A stretch of 64,000 nt of DNA from an uncultured Draconibacterium sp. (GTDB lineage: Bacteria > Bacteroidota > Bacteroidia > Bacteroidales > Prolixibacteraceae). The stretch covers positions 62,001-126,000 of the forward strand of contig CANLMQ010000012.1 in the NCBI GenBank assembly GCA_947492175.1, in the 5' to 3' direction. This document shows positions 44,455 to 53,945 of the stretch, in pieces (the stretch's first letter is position 1; each line of letters opens with the position of its first letter). The notes beneath the pieces are model-generated. The model was not told the origin of the DNA. It worked only from the letters and a program-made list of their open reading frames with translations, and did not search any database. A program made the position numbers and the translations under genes.

Positions 44455-47172
44455 ATGAATCTTAAATCTTTTATAGTTTTTGTATTTATCGTTTTATTAA
44501 TTGGCTGTGGGAAATCAGTACAAACAGTAAAGGTTCTGCAGGTGCCGGGGAGAGATCAATATTGTAAAATTGATTTGAACGGTGTAACTGTTCTTCCAAG
44601 TGGGCGACATTTAACACCTGCCGGCGATATAATACAAATCACCAATGATCCGTATGGAATGGCAGTTTCACCTGATGGACGAAAAGCAGTAACACTGCAC
44701 AATGGTGTGATAACAATTATTGACTTAATTTCTCTGGAAACTAATCGGATACCTAGCTACGACAAAAAAATACCATCGCCACTTACAAAAGGATCGTTTT
44801 TAGGAGTTGCTTTTTCAAATGACTCAAAACACGTTTATCTGAGTGGTGGTGATAAAGGAGATGTTGTAATTTACGACATTGAAAAACTAAAAAAGATAGA
44901 TTCAATTTCACTAAACGGAAAAGTAAACGGAATTGACTATGAAGATAGTTTTACCTCAGATTTGATGTACAATCCCGATAAAAATGAGTTATTGGTTTTA
45001 GACCGGGCAAATTTCCGCATGGTGCGTTTAGACTTGGCCTCGAAGAAAATAACAGCCTCTGTGAAAGTAGGTCGGCAACCTTTTGGAATTTCTATGAGCC
45101 CCGATAAAAAACAAGCACTGGTAGCCAATGTGGGTGTTTATTCCTATCCAACAGTTAAAGGGGCAACACCCGAAAACTTCGATGATCTGCGAATTTCTCA
45201 TCATCCTTATGGCGAAAATACACATGAATCAATTCATGGTACTGTGGTCGAGGGAAAAGTTATACCAGGGTTGGGAAGTCCAAATCATCCCGATGCAATG
45301 AGTGTTTTTACAATTGATCTGGAAAAAAACGAAGTAATTAATAAGTTCAAAACGGGTTATCTTGTCGGAGAAACCGTTGAAGATGCCGAAGTTGTGGGAG
45401 GTGCCAGTCCAAACTCCATTGCAGTTGGTAAACAATTTGCCTATGTTACCAATGCCACAAACGACAATATTGCGATTATCGACCATACAACTCAGGAAAT
45501 GGTTGGCCGTATTCCAATACAGGTAGACGAGCGAATTGACAAAGTCAGAGGTTTATTGCCTTTTGGAATAACAATGACAAAAGATGAAAAAACACTTTAT
45601 GTAGCGTTGCTTGGATTTAATGCAGTTGCCGTAATTGATATTCCAACCCGAACAACAAAAGGTTTTATTCCTTCCTGCTGGGGACCAACCAGAGTTGAAC
45701 TGTCGAATGATGAAAAAAGTATTTACATTATAACCTGCAGAGGTTACGGGGCCGGACCCAATGGAGGTGTTGGATTTGTTCCTCCTGTTCAGGGAACATC
45801 AGTAAGTCAAATTCAATTGGGGAGCTTTCAAAAGGTAAAAGTACCCACCGATAAGGAACTGGCGGAATACACCAAACAATCTGTTGAAAACACTTTTATT
45901 GAGACAACGGTAACCGATGATGGAAAAAATCCGCTGCCGCCGTTGCCGGGTTTGCGCGAAAGCCCAATAAAACATGTGGTGTATATTACCAAGGAAAACC
46001 GAACCTACGATGAAGTTTTCGGACAGTTAAAAGGTGGAGTAGGAGACAGTACTCTGGCGCGGTATGGAATTAACAATACATACACTTTACCCGATTCAAT
46101 GCAAAAGGATTTTCCTAACCTTCGAATTTCTCCCAACCATATAAAAGCTGCCAGGCAGTTTTCTTATTCCGATAATTTTTATTGCGACAGCGATGCTTCA
46201 GTACATGGTCATCACTGGTTGGTTGGCGTTATTCCGAACGAGTGGGTTGAATCGAATGCCAGCACAAGTAAAACGGTAATGTATTTTTCAAAAGCAGAAG
46301 GACGAAGGTTCCCGAAAACAATTGGTAGTGTAGACCCTGAAGATTATGCTGAAATTGGTGGATTGTGGGAAGCGCTTGACAGGCAGAATATTGACTTTTA
46401 TAATTTTGGACAGGCGAATGAAAGTGGTCATGAAAGAGAAGATTGGTACGATACAAATACCGGAGCTGCACACGGATTAATGATTCCGATGCAAAAAGCT
46501 TTATTCTCGAAAACGAGTCATAACTATGCCGGCTACAATATGAATATTCCCGATCAATACAGAATGGATCAGTTTGAAAAGGAATTTACCGAAAAATGGA
46601 TTAACAGCAACGATGAAATGCCGCCTTTTATTACCATGATGATTCCCAATGACCATGGAGCAGGAATTAATCCAGAACAGGGATATCCTTATCGGCAGTC
46701 GTATATGGTTGATAATGATCTTGCTGTTGGCCGTGTTTTACATTTCCTTTCCAGAACAAAATACTGGAAAAATATGCTTGTAATAATTACTGAGGATGAC
46801 CCGCAGGGGGGAGTGGATCATGTTGACGCTCACCGCTCGATTCTGATGATGGCCGGGCCATATGTAAAAAAAGGATATGTATCGCATACTCATGCTAATT
46901 TTGGAGCGATTCTTAAAACAATATATAATATTCTGAATATTCCCTATGTAAATCATTTTGATTTAACCGGATCGTTATTACAGGATTTTTTTACAGACGT
47001 ACCGGATTTTACTCCTTACACATTAGAACGCCATGATGATCGTATTTACGATGCGGAATTATCGATGAAAAAATATCAAAAAACCATAGACTGGCGAAAA
47101 ATAGAACAGGGACCACCACTGGATAATACTGAGTATGCCCGAGAAAACTTTGATAAAAACAATGCTGACTAA
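44455..47172 (+). CDS. Beta-propeller / phosphoesterase (PF04185-type) fusion lipoprotein
   Basis: The 905-residue protein has a lipoprotein leader (IGC near residue 18). Residues about 45-460 form a YVTN/lactonase-type beta-propeller (SPDGRKAVTLHNG, LGVAFSNDSKHVYLSGGDKG, PNSIAVGKQFAYVTNATNDN). Residues about 500-880 form a phosphoesterase domain: IKHVVYITKENRTYDEVFGQ, PNDHGAG, and ITEDDPQGGVDHVDAHRS for the metal site. PF04185 covers acid phosphatases and non-specific phospholipase C, including sphingomyelin-cleaving ones. It belongs to the GDPD-DUF1080 run and meets the minus-strand DUF4838 gene 40 bases further on. Confidence 0.9.
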   Translation: MNLKSFIVFVFIVLLIGCGKSVQTVKVLQVPGRDQYCKIDLNGVTVLPSGRHLTPAGDIIQITNDPYGMAVSPDGRKAVTLHNGVITIIDLISLETNRIPSYDKKIPSPLTKGSFLGVAFSNDSKHVYLSGGDKGDVVIYDIEKLKKIDSISLNGKVNGIDYEDSFTSDLMYNPDKNELLVLDRANFRMVRLDLASKKITASVKVGRQPFGISMSPDKKQALVANVGVYSYPTVKGATPENFDDLRISHHPYGENTHESIHGTVVEGKVIPGLGSPNHPDAMSVFTIDLEKNEVINKFKTGYLVGETVEDAEVVGGASPNSIAVGKQFAYVTNATNDNIAIIDHTTQEMVGRIPIQVDERIDKVRGLLPFGITMTKDEKTLYVALLGFNAVAVIDIPTRTTKGFIPSCWGPTRVELSNDEKSIYIITCRGYGAGPNGGVGFVPPVQGTSVSQIQLGSFQKVKVPTDKELAEYTKQSVENTFIETTVTDDGKNPLPPLPGLRESPIKHVVYITKENRTYDEVFGQLKGGVGDSTLARYGINNTYTLPDSMQKDFPNLRISPNHIKAARQFSYSDNFYCDSDASVHGHHWLVGVIPNEWVESNASTSKTVMYFSKAEGRRFPKTIGSVDPEDYAEIGGLWEALDRQNIDFYNFGQANESGHEREDWYDTNTGAAHGLMIPMQKALFSKTSHNYAGYNMNIPDQYRMDQFEKEFTEKWINSNDEMPPFITMMIPNDHGAGINPEQGYPYRQSYMVDNDLAVGRVLHFLSRTKYWKNMLVIITEDDPQGGVDHVDAHRSILMMAGPYVKKGYVSHTHANFGAILKTIYNILNIPYVNHFDLTGSLLQDFFTDVPDFTPYTLERHDDRIYDAELSMKKYQKTIDWRKIEQGPPLDNTEYARENFDKNNAD

Positions 47173-47212
47173 CTTTCTGATAGATGACTTATGTTTAATT
47201 TTTTAGGGATAG

Positions 47213-49783
47213 TTATGGAACACTTTCAAGAGCCTGATGAAATTCATCCTTGTGTTTTTTCCCTGTTTCAGCATAATGTGTTATTCCTTCGCGTTTTACA
47301 ATTCGCCTAAACTTTTGGTAAGAACCGTCATAAACGGATAACTCAGGTGTGCGCTTGCATTTCAGATAGAGAAGTGGTAATTCTGCCATTTCAACTCGTT
47401 GAAGAATAGTATTTGTTTCTGCAACTTTTTCAGCTTTACAGAAAATAGCTTCTGCCTCACGGATAAAGTTTTCCGAGAATAAAATATCTTCTGACGACAG
47501 GCCCAGATGAATATGGGTTTTCGGAGTAAGCCGGTTATGCAGCAAATCGAAATATGCACGAATGTATTGTCCGGCACGGCCGTAATATCCGTACATAAAA
47601 TCGTCGATTACTTCCTCTACGCTACAATCGGGGTTCCAAAGCAATTTAGAAATGAGGTAGGCACGTAGTTCGGCAAACTCACCACCCCGACTCTGGTAAG
47701 CAGCCTGTTCCATTATTCCGATAGCATTGTTTCGCTGAAAGGTTTTTATGTTAGACTGCAATACTTTAAAGTTAGGGTAGGGCATAATGTAATGGCTGAA
47801 ATTTACGACGTAATCCCAAATGTAGAGGTGGGGTGCAATTGCTGACCATCCTTTTAAATCCGATAAAAAAGACTGGTTTTCGGGACAGGACGTAAAATCA
47901 TGCGCAAAGCAACATTCAATACTACAAAGTCTGACTACCACATTCTCACGTGGTTTGATAGTTAAAGGCGGTGTGCGGGTGTACTGGTAGGCCAGCGTGC
48001 CCACATATTTATCGGGAAATTCTTTTTCAATGGCTTGGGCCACCTGGTTTACAAACCAGATTACCGGGCCTGATTCACTTCCTTCTCTTTTAACAAGTGC
48101 CTGGCATTTTTCGCATTGGCATGGATTTCTCCAGTCGTTTTGAGAAACCGAGTAAATCAGGTAATCCGGATTTACTCTTATTGTCTTTTTTAGTCTTTCG
48201 GTTACAACTTCCAAAACGTCCGGATTGCTTAGGCAAAGCTGGGCACGTTCGTAAATCCGTTCTCCGTCGATTAAACTATAATATTCCGGATGGTCTTTAT
48301 AAAATTCTTTGGGAGGCATAAATTGGTAAAAGGTATGCACCGCCCAGTAATTTTCGGTTCCTCCATGTTGAGGTCTGGTTTTGTCGAAACTTAGTGTTCC
48401 ATTCATTTTATTTCGCGCGGCCCACACCGGGTCGAAAGCTTCATAGTAAAAATCGTTTCGAACCCTTATTCCGGGTTTTTCAAAATGATTTAAGCGCTCA
48501 AAAGTATATTTATCTTTTTGGGGAGCTGCGCTTACCATTGAAGTGTACCATCGGCATCCCATTTCTTTCTCAAGAAACGACATTACTCCGTACATAGTTC
48601 CTCTTTTGCTTCCTCCATAAATAACAATGTTAGCCCCTGAATTAAAATACAAGAACGATTCATCATAGGGTTGCGGTTGTACAGCCTGCGTTTTCTGTTT
48701 TATCCAATCGTTATATCCAACAAATATTTGCGGGCCTGTGTACGAAATATCGAATGATTTAACGGGGAGCTTTGCACCACTTATTTCATTAATCCAGTGT
48801 TGTAATTCGCCGGCTGCCCATATTTCCGATTCTGATGCTTCATTACTCAGGACGATACGATAATCCGTTTTTTTGTTTGAAAACAGAGTATATTCTTTTC
48901 TTATCCCTGCAAAAAAAGGAATTTCCTGTTGAATGATTTCCCTTGTATTCAGAGTGGATTTAACTGACATTGTATAGTCAAGATATTCTTCAGAATGAAA
49001 GTTCAATCTATCTGTAAATTGATTTTTTCGTTTTTCCCTGACTATTTCTTTTCCTTTACTGTCGCGAATTATTATTTCAACATTTTTAATAATCATATTG
49101 AGCACAGTTTCAGGATAAGGAGAATGTAATTTTATGGAACCATCGGTTTTAGAGGTAACCGAAAATAAGCTGTTACCTCCGGTTAGATTATCGGTTAAAA
49201 ATGGTAAAAAACGGACACAGAATCCCCAGGAACCGGCACGTTCCTCAACTTTTAGCAGCAGTGTATTCTTTCCTTTTTTTAACGTTACGGGAATCAGGTC
49301 GTCATTGGGAGAGAGACCTCGTTCTGAAGGATAGTCCCAAATTTGTTCGCCATTTAACCATAATCTGCAGCCATCGTTACTGCCCAGCGAGAGAAAGCTT
49401 ACCCTGTTATCCGGTACTTCTATTTCAGTGTAGCAGTAGGCCAGAACAGGTGCTTCTTTCGAAAGGGCATTGTCGAGGTTTATAATCGAATCGGGCGAAT
49501 TGTACAAAAAGCATTTTGCTTCTCCTTTAGGATAAAACACAGCTGTATTTTCTGATAACTTAGGATGAATTTCACCGCCTAAATCTTCCAAATAATCTGT
49601 CTCAAATCCGGGAATGTGTTGCCATTGCCCTGAAGCTTCCTTTTGCTTTTGCAGATGAAAAGGCCCGATAAGATACCATGTTTTCAGCCACTGACCGTTT
49701 TGTAACTTTTGTATCGGAAACTCTTTCCCCAAAGTTCCTTTTACTAAAAATAATGTTAACAGGATTACTAATGTCAGTCTCAT
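47213..49783 (-). CDS. DUF4838 glycosidase-like secreted protein
   Basis: The 856-residue secreted protein has a signal peptide about 1-19. It has an N-terminal galactose-binding-like sandwich (about 115-205, FLSLGSNDGCRLWLNGEQIW), a GH20/GH67-type N-terminal domain at about 300-420 (YRIVLSNEASESEIWAAGEL), then the DUF4838 barrel with SQNDWRNPCQCEKCQ at about 546-560 and IWDYVVNFSHYIMPYPN. DUF4838 proteins are related in architecture to alpha-glucuronidases, but no activity is established to my knowledge. It starts 42 bases after the next glycosidase-like gene; the three minus-strand genes 47-53.7 kb probably form one operon. Confidence 0.83.
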   Translation of the reverse strand: MRLTLVILLTLFLVKGTLGKEFPIQKLQNGQWLKTWYLIGPFHLQKQKEASGQWQHIPGFETDYLEDLGGEIHPKLSENTAVFYPKGEAKCFLYNSPDSIINLDNALSKEAPVLAYCYTEIEVPDNRVSFLSLGSNDGCRLWLNGEQIWDYPSERGLSPNDDLIPVTLKKGKNTLLLKVEERAGSWGFCVRFLPFLTDNLTGGNSLFSVTSKTDGSIKLHSPYPETVLNMIIKNVEIIIRDSKGKEIVREKRKNQFTDRLNFHSEEYLDYTMSVKSTLNTREIIQQEIPFFAGIRKEYTLFSNKKTDYRIVLSNEASESEIWAAGELQHWINEISGAKLPVKSFDISYTGPQIFVGYNDWIKQKTQAVQPQPYDESFLYFNSGANIVIYGGSKRGTMYGVMSFLEKEMGCRWYTSMVSAAPQKDKYTFERLNHFEKPGIRVRNDFYYEAFDPVWAARNKMNGTLSFDKTRPQHGGTENYWAVHTFYQFMPPKEFYKDHPEYYSLIDGERIYERAQLCLSNPDVLEVVTERLKKTIRVNPDYLIYSVSQNDWRNPCQCEKCQALVKREGSESGPVIWFVNQVAQAIEKEFPDKYVGTLAYQYTRTPPLTIKPRENVVVRLCSIECCFAHDFTSCPENQSFLSDLKGWSAIAPHLYIWDYVVNFSHYIMPYPNFKVLQSNIKTFQRNNAIGIMEQAAYQSRGGEFAELRAYLISKLLWNPDCSVEEVIDDFMYGYYGRAGQYIRAYFDLLHNRLTPKTHIHLGLSSEDILFSENFIREAEAIFCKAEKVAETNTILQRVEMAELPLLYLKCKRTPELSVYDGSYQKFRRIVKREGITHYAETGKKHKDEFHQALESVP

Positions 49784-49825
49784 TTGTTTTGAAATTAAAG
49801 GTTTAGCAAAAATTGTAGCAGGTTA

Positions 49826-52261
49826 TTATTTATTGTCGTTTTTAATCAGCCATATTTCGGAAACCTGAGAGCCGCGTTCTCCTTCGCCACATGTCCATGT
49901 AAAAGTTATGGTTCCGTCTTTAACTGTATTTGCAGGAACCGGGAATTCGTATATCGGCTGAATTCCTGTTTGGATAAAGTCATGCACAGCAGTTTCGTCG
50001 GCCATAAGTTTCATTTTTGAACGAAACCGGCCAGTGTAGGCAATTCGAATGGTGTAAGTACTTTGCGGATCAAGATTGTTATATACAATTTGCAAAGGCT
50101 CTTCGTAAAGTGTTGTTACCTGATTCATCCAGGTTATAGGAGAAGACTTGCCTTCAAATCCTTTGGCATTAACTTCGTGCACCCATTCTTCGCCACGTAA
50201 TCCAACTCCAAAACTCACCCGTGGCGATTTTAGGCTTCCCGGATCTTTCAACCACGTAACATTCGATCTTATTCTCGACCAGCTGGCAGGAGAACCAAAG
50301 TTGTCGTAAAAGCCACCCGGACCAGGATTTGTTCGTTGGAGTATTTTTTCAATTTTTAACAGGCGTTCTGTCTCCGACGTAATATTCTTGATCGAAGAAA
50401 ACTGATCCAACAACCACATTGCATTATTTAACGGAAGATCAATGTTATCGATAAAATTACCCCGTCCGCTCATTGCTCCATGCTTATCAATTGTTAACTG
50501 TGCTCCAATACTGTTAAAAAGCGAATCAGCAAGATCATAACAGCGATATTTTAAGTGCGGATAAACGGGCGCAGTTTTGGCTTTTGTTAAAGTAGTAACA
50601 GCTTGATTCAGGGCATTAACAGAACCCAAATAATTAGCAGATGAAAGAATTTCAAGAGCTTCTTGTTCAAGTTCGGTCTCGTAAATTAGACGGCGATACT
50701 GGTAAGCATCAAAATAAGCGCGTAACAGCCCCATCTGAAAGCGTGGATTTCTTTTCATATTTTCCGGTACCGATTTTTCTATTTCCTGCCACTGATAAAG
50801 TGTATTCTGTACTGCAGGGTTAGTTAACAACGAGCCTTGTAAATTTTTTTCCAGCGCCATAAATCCGAGCGCCACTTCTTCAGTATAGTCGGGACCAATA
50901 AAATAGCGGGCATAATCGCGTAACGTTTCTATAACCGGCGATTCCGGGTTCCAATCCTGATCGCTCCAGACCATTTTATTTACATCATCGTTCGTTCCTT
51001 CCGAATAACTGATACTTCCCTGGGCCAACTGGTCGAAAGCATTATGAATGAATTTCTCATCAGTGGGGCGGGGATTGATACATTCACGTCCCAGAGTGAT
51101 TGCATAGGCCAAATCCCAGTTTGGGATGGGGTACTGGCAACTTAAACTATGTGTTATATCCGGATATCGTCTGATTGGAATATCAGGCCCAATAATTTTG
51201 CGGATTTCTGCAATAGGGGTTTTTATCCAGGGACCAAAAACCACTCCTCCAAACCAATCGTATTTTCGGTTTACATGGCCATAAAATGCGTCGAACCATT
51301 CTTTTGTAGGACGAAACACTTGCGGAGATACCCATATTTTGGCATCGGGATGATATTGATGCAGAACTTTTGCTTCCTGTTCGAGCCAGCTAAATAATAT
51401 ATCCGGCTCAAGATCGCCCGGATCGCCACCGGGAACAAAAAGATGATCTAACCTGCTAACTGCAGCAAAAACCTTGTGGCGCTCGTCCAACTCTTTTTTT
51501 ACTGAATCGGGATGTGTATAATCTGCTCCCAGATTCGGATACCACATCCAAACATCAATTCCGTATGAGTCGCAAATCTTTGCTTGCTCTTCAATCATTT
51601 TAATTGTCGGTAGTTTCATATGGCGACTGGTATAATCGTCGTCGGTACGGGGAGGCATAATTTCTATGCTGTTGGCACCGAATATTGCCAGGTCGCGTAT
51701 GTAATTGTCAAATTGTTTTGGAGACCATGCATCGTAAGCATTTGTTTTTGGACGGTATCCCAGTTGGTGTCCACGAAAAGGATAGGCCGGCGAAGAAGAG
51801 ATGTTTATATTCTCCGGTACTAAAACTACACCGGGCCGGAGCTCCATTTTGCGCAATAGTTTCCCTACTCCATACAAAACTCCCCGTGCATCGTGTCCGG
51901 CTATTACCGCTGTTTTTGTCTGCTTATGTATTCCAATTTTATAGCCTTCGGTGTTTGTGGCTGGCATAGTTGCTATCATTTTTTGTATATATTCTGGGAA
52001 TCCGGAGTCTTCGCCTTCAATACCTATTGCAATTATTGGGCAACCCGATTTGTTCGATTTATTACTTACCGGTAGTTGAATGGAGCTTCTTTTTTTTATT
52101 TCTTCTTTTAAAACTGTTACCGATTTTTGTACAAGTTGATCTTTTTTGTTAAAACAAATTATAGTTGAATTTGTAACATCGAGCATTTGGGCGAAACCAT
52201 TTCCTGTTATAAAAACGATAAGGCCGAATACGATTAATAGTTTTCTTGGGATATTTTTCAT
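49826..52261 (-). CDS. Glycosidase-like secreted protein with GH20/GH67-type N-terminal domain
   Basis: The 811-residue secreted protein has a signal peptide ending GFAQ near residue 25. The N-terminal alpha/beta domain ends in GYKIGIHKQTKTAVIAGHDA and RGVLYGVGKLLRKM, as in GH20, GH67 and GH84. A TIM-barrel-like domain follows (about 150-450), with NSIEIMPPRTDDDY, DVWMWYPNLGADY, VPGGDPGDLEPD and IWVSPQVFRP. A helical region and a C-terminal beta-sandwich (about 700-805) close it. I cannot assign a numbered GH family. Candidate acids are the Asp/Glu in the PGGDPGD and EIMPPR strands. It is co-directional with DUF4838 and GH109-like genes. Confidence 0.72.
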   Translation of the reverse strand: MKNIPRKLLIVFGLIVFITGNGFAQMLDVTNSTIICFNKKDQLVQKSVTVLKEEIKKRSSIQLPVSNKSNKSGCPIIAIGIEGEDSGFPEYIQKMIATMPATNTEGYKIGIHKQTKTAVIAGHDARGVLYGVGKLLRKMELRPGVVLVPENINISSSPAYPFRGHQLGYRPKTNAYDAWSPKQFDNYIRDLAIFGANSIEIMPPRTDDDYTSRHMKLPTIKMIEEQAKICDSYGIDVWMWYPNLGADYTHPDSVKKELDERHKVFAAVSRLDHLFVPGGDPGDLEPDILFSWLEQEAKVLHQYHPDAKIWVSPQVFRPTKEWFDAFYGHVNRKYDWFGGVVFGPWIKTPIAEIRKIIGPDIPIRRYPDITHSLSCQYPIPNWDLAYAITLGRECINPRPTDEKFIHNAFDQLAQGSISYSEGTNDDVNKMVWSDQDWNPESPVIETLRDYARYFIGPDYTEEVALGFMALEKNLQGSLLTNPAVQNTLYQWQEIEKSVPENMKRNPRFQMGLLRAYFDAYQYRRLIYETELEQEALEILSSANYLGSVNALNQAVTTLTKAKTAPVYPHLKYRCYDLADSLFNSIGAQLTIDKHGAMSGRGNFIDNIDLPLNNAMWLLDQFSSIKNITSETERLLKIEKILQRTNPGPGGFYDNFGSPASWSRIRSNVTWLKDPGSLKSPRVSFGVGLRGEEWVHEVNAKGFEGKSSPITWMNQVTTLYEEPLQIVYNNLDPQSTYTIRIAYTGRFRSKMKLMADETAVHDFIQTGIQPIYEFPVPANTVKDGTITFTWTCGEGERGSQVSEIWLIKNDNK

Positions 52262-52271
52262 CGAAATAATT

Positions 52272-53675
52272 TTAGATAACTCCGGTAGTACCTCCCCGGT
52301 TCATTGAAACATCAACAGGTTTGTTGTTTTTCCACGATCCGCATGTAAAGTCGGGAACATCGACAGATTGCCCGCGGTTTGCAACCGATATTTCGCTAAG
52401 TGGAGCAATGGAACTCCAAAGAGCTGCGTCGTAAACATCCTGTTCCAGCGGGAGACCATTTCGCAGACAGTCGATGGTGCGCCAGTCCATTAAAAAATCC
52501 ATGCCGCCATGCCCGCCAACTTGTTTGGCCATTTCTCCAACTTTAGCAACTATTTTCGGCTCATATTGCTTTTCAAGCCTTTTAAATTCTTCAGCAGATA
52601 TCCATTCGTGACCGTTTGAAATCCGGGGAGGATCAGGATATTTCAGAGCCATAGCTTTTGTACCACAAACCTTGTGAATTCTGGAATAAGGCCTTGTGGA
52701 GCTAACATCATGTTGCAACATTATTGTTCGGCCTTTAATTGTTTTTATGGTTGTGGTATTCATATTCCCACGGTACGAATGACCGGCAAATTCTTCATAG
52801 AAATTGTCATCAGAAGCAAGTTGTTTAGCCATTTTATTCATGGAGAAATCATCGCTGGAAACAGAAACCAAATACTCCATTTTATCTCCCCGGTTTGTAT
52901 TCATTATCTGGCATATAGGCCCCAAACCATGAGTAGGATATAAATTGCCATTTCGGTAATTTTGTTTTAAGCGCCACATGTTCCAGTATTTGGTTTTGCT
53001 GAAATTGCCCTCCAGAATATCATGAAGATAGGCACCTTCGCCATGGATAATTTCACCAAAGAATCCCTGCCGAGCCATGTTCAGAGTCAATAATTCAAAA
53101 AAATCATAGCAGCAGTTTTCAAGCATCATACAATGCTTTTTGTTTCTTTCAGATGCTTCAACCAATTGCCAACATTCATCAAGAGTTGTTGCGGCCGGTA
53201 CTTCCGAGCAGGCATGTTTCCCGTGGTTCATGGCATAAACGGCCATGGGAGTATGCAAATGCCAGGGCGTGGTTATGTATATAAGGTCAAGGTCGTCGCG
53301 TTCGCAAAGTTTTTTCCAGGTATCTTCTGTGCCGGTATATGTTACAGGTTGATGTGGACTGTCCTTCAGTTTTTCCCGCACCAATTCAACCCTTTCAGAC
53401 CTAATGTCGCAAAGGGCTTTTATTTCAACACCTTCAATATGACTCATTCGCTCAACAGCTCCCGGCCCGCGGTTTCCCAGTCCAATAAAACCGATGCGTA
53501 CGTTTTCAATTTTTGGGGCGGCATAGCCACACATGTTAAATTGCTGCTTGTATTTTTTTGTAGCCGGTAAGTGTGGTGTTGCTACTGTATGGTTTGAAGC
53601 AAATACATTCCGACCCAACAAACTTATGCCTGCTAAACCAGAAAGCTTTATAAAATTTCTGCGATTCTCTTTCAT
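52272..53675 (-). CDS. GH109-like Gfo/Idh/MocA protein with Tat signal
   Basis: The 467-residue protein starts with a twin-arginine leader (RRNFIKLSG at 5-13). The NAD-binding motif IGFIGLGNRGPG lies at 61-72, followed by EVPAATTLDECW, ENCCYDFFELLTLNMARQG, YPTHGLGPICQ and GGHGGMDFLMDW. These match GH109 proteins, which use bound NAD to cleave alpha-N-acetylgalactosaminides (or related alpha-glycosides) by oxidation-elimination. Export by Tat fits a protein folded with its cofactor in the cytoplasm. It is the first gene of the minus-strand set with two glycosidase-like proteins. Substrate may differ from alpha-GalNAc. Confidence 0.88.
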   Translation of the reverse strand: MKENRRNFIKLSGLAGISLLGRNVFASNHTVATPHLPATKKYKQQFNMCGYAAPKIENVRIGFIGLGNRGPGAVERMSHIEGVEIKALCDIRSERVELVREKLKDSPHQPVTYTGTEDTWKKLCERDDLDLIYITTPWHLHTPMAVYAMNHGKHACSEVPAATTLDECWQLVEASERNKKHCMMLENCCYDFFELLTLNMARQGFFGEIIHGEGAYLHDILEGNFSKTKYWNMWRLKQNYRNGNLYPTHGLGPICQIMNTNRGDKMEYLVSVSSDDFSMNKMAKQLASDDNFYEEFAGHSYRGNMNTTTIKTIKGRTIMLQHDVSSTRPYSRIHKVCGTKAMALKYPDPPRISNGHEWISAEEFKRLEKQYEPKIVAKVGEMAKQVGGHGGMDFLMDWRTIDCLRNGLPLEQDVYDAALWSSIAPLSEISVANRGQSVDVPDFTCGSWKNNKPVDVSMNRGGTTGVI

Positions 53676-53945
53676 GGTATTTTAGTTTTTATTTAGGTTT
53701 TCAAAGATTCTTTCTGAGAGTTAAAGTTAAGGTATTTAGCACTTGTTGACTTCATATATTTTATACAAAACAGATGATTATTTGTGATTTATTTGCTTGT
53801 TATACAATTCTTAAAGTGTTTCAGAAAGGAGTAATTCAATACAGCAAAATATAATGGGTATTGAACAAAATTGAAGTAGTAATTTTTGTGGTATTTCACG
53901 ATATTTACAGAAGAAATTACTTTGGGCTAATATATTTTTAGAAGT

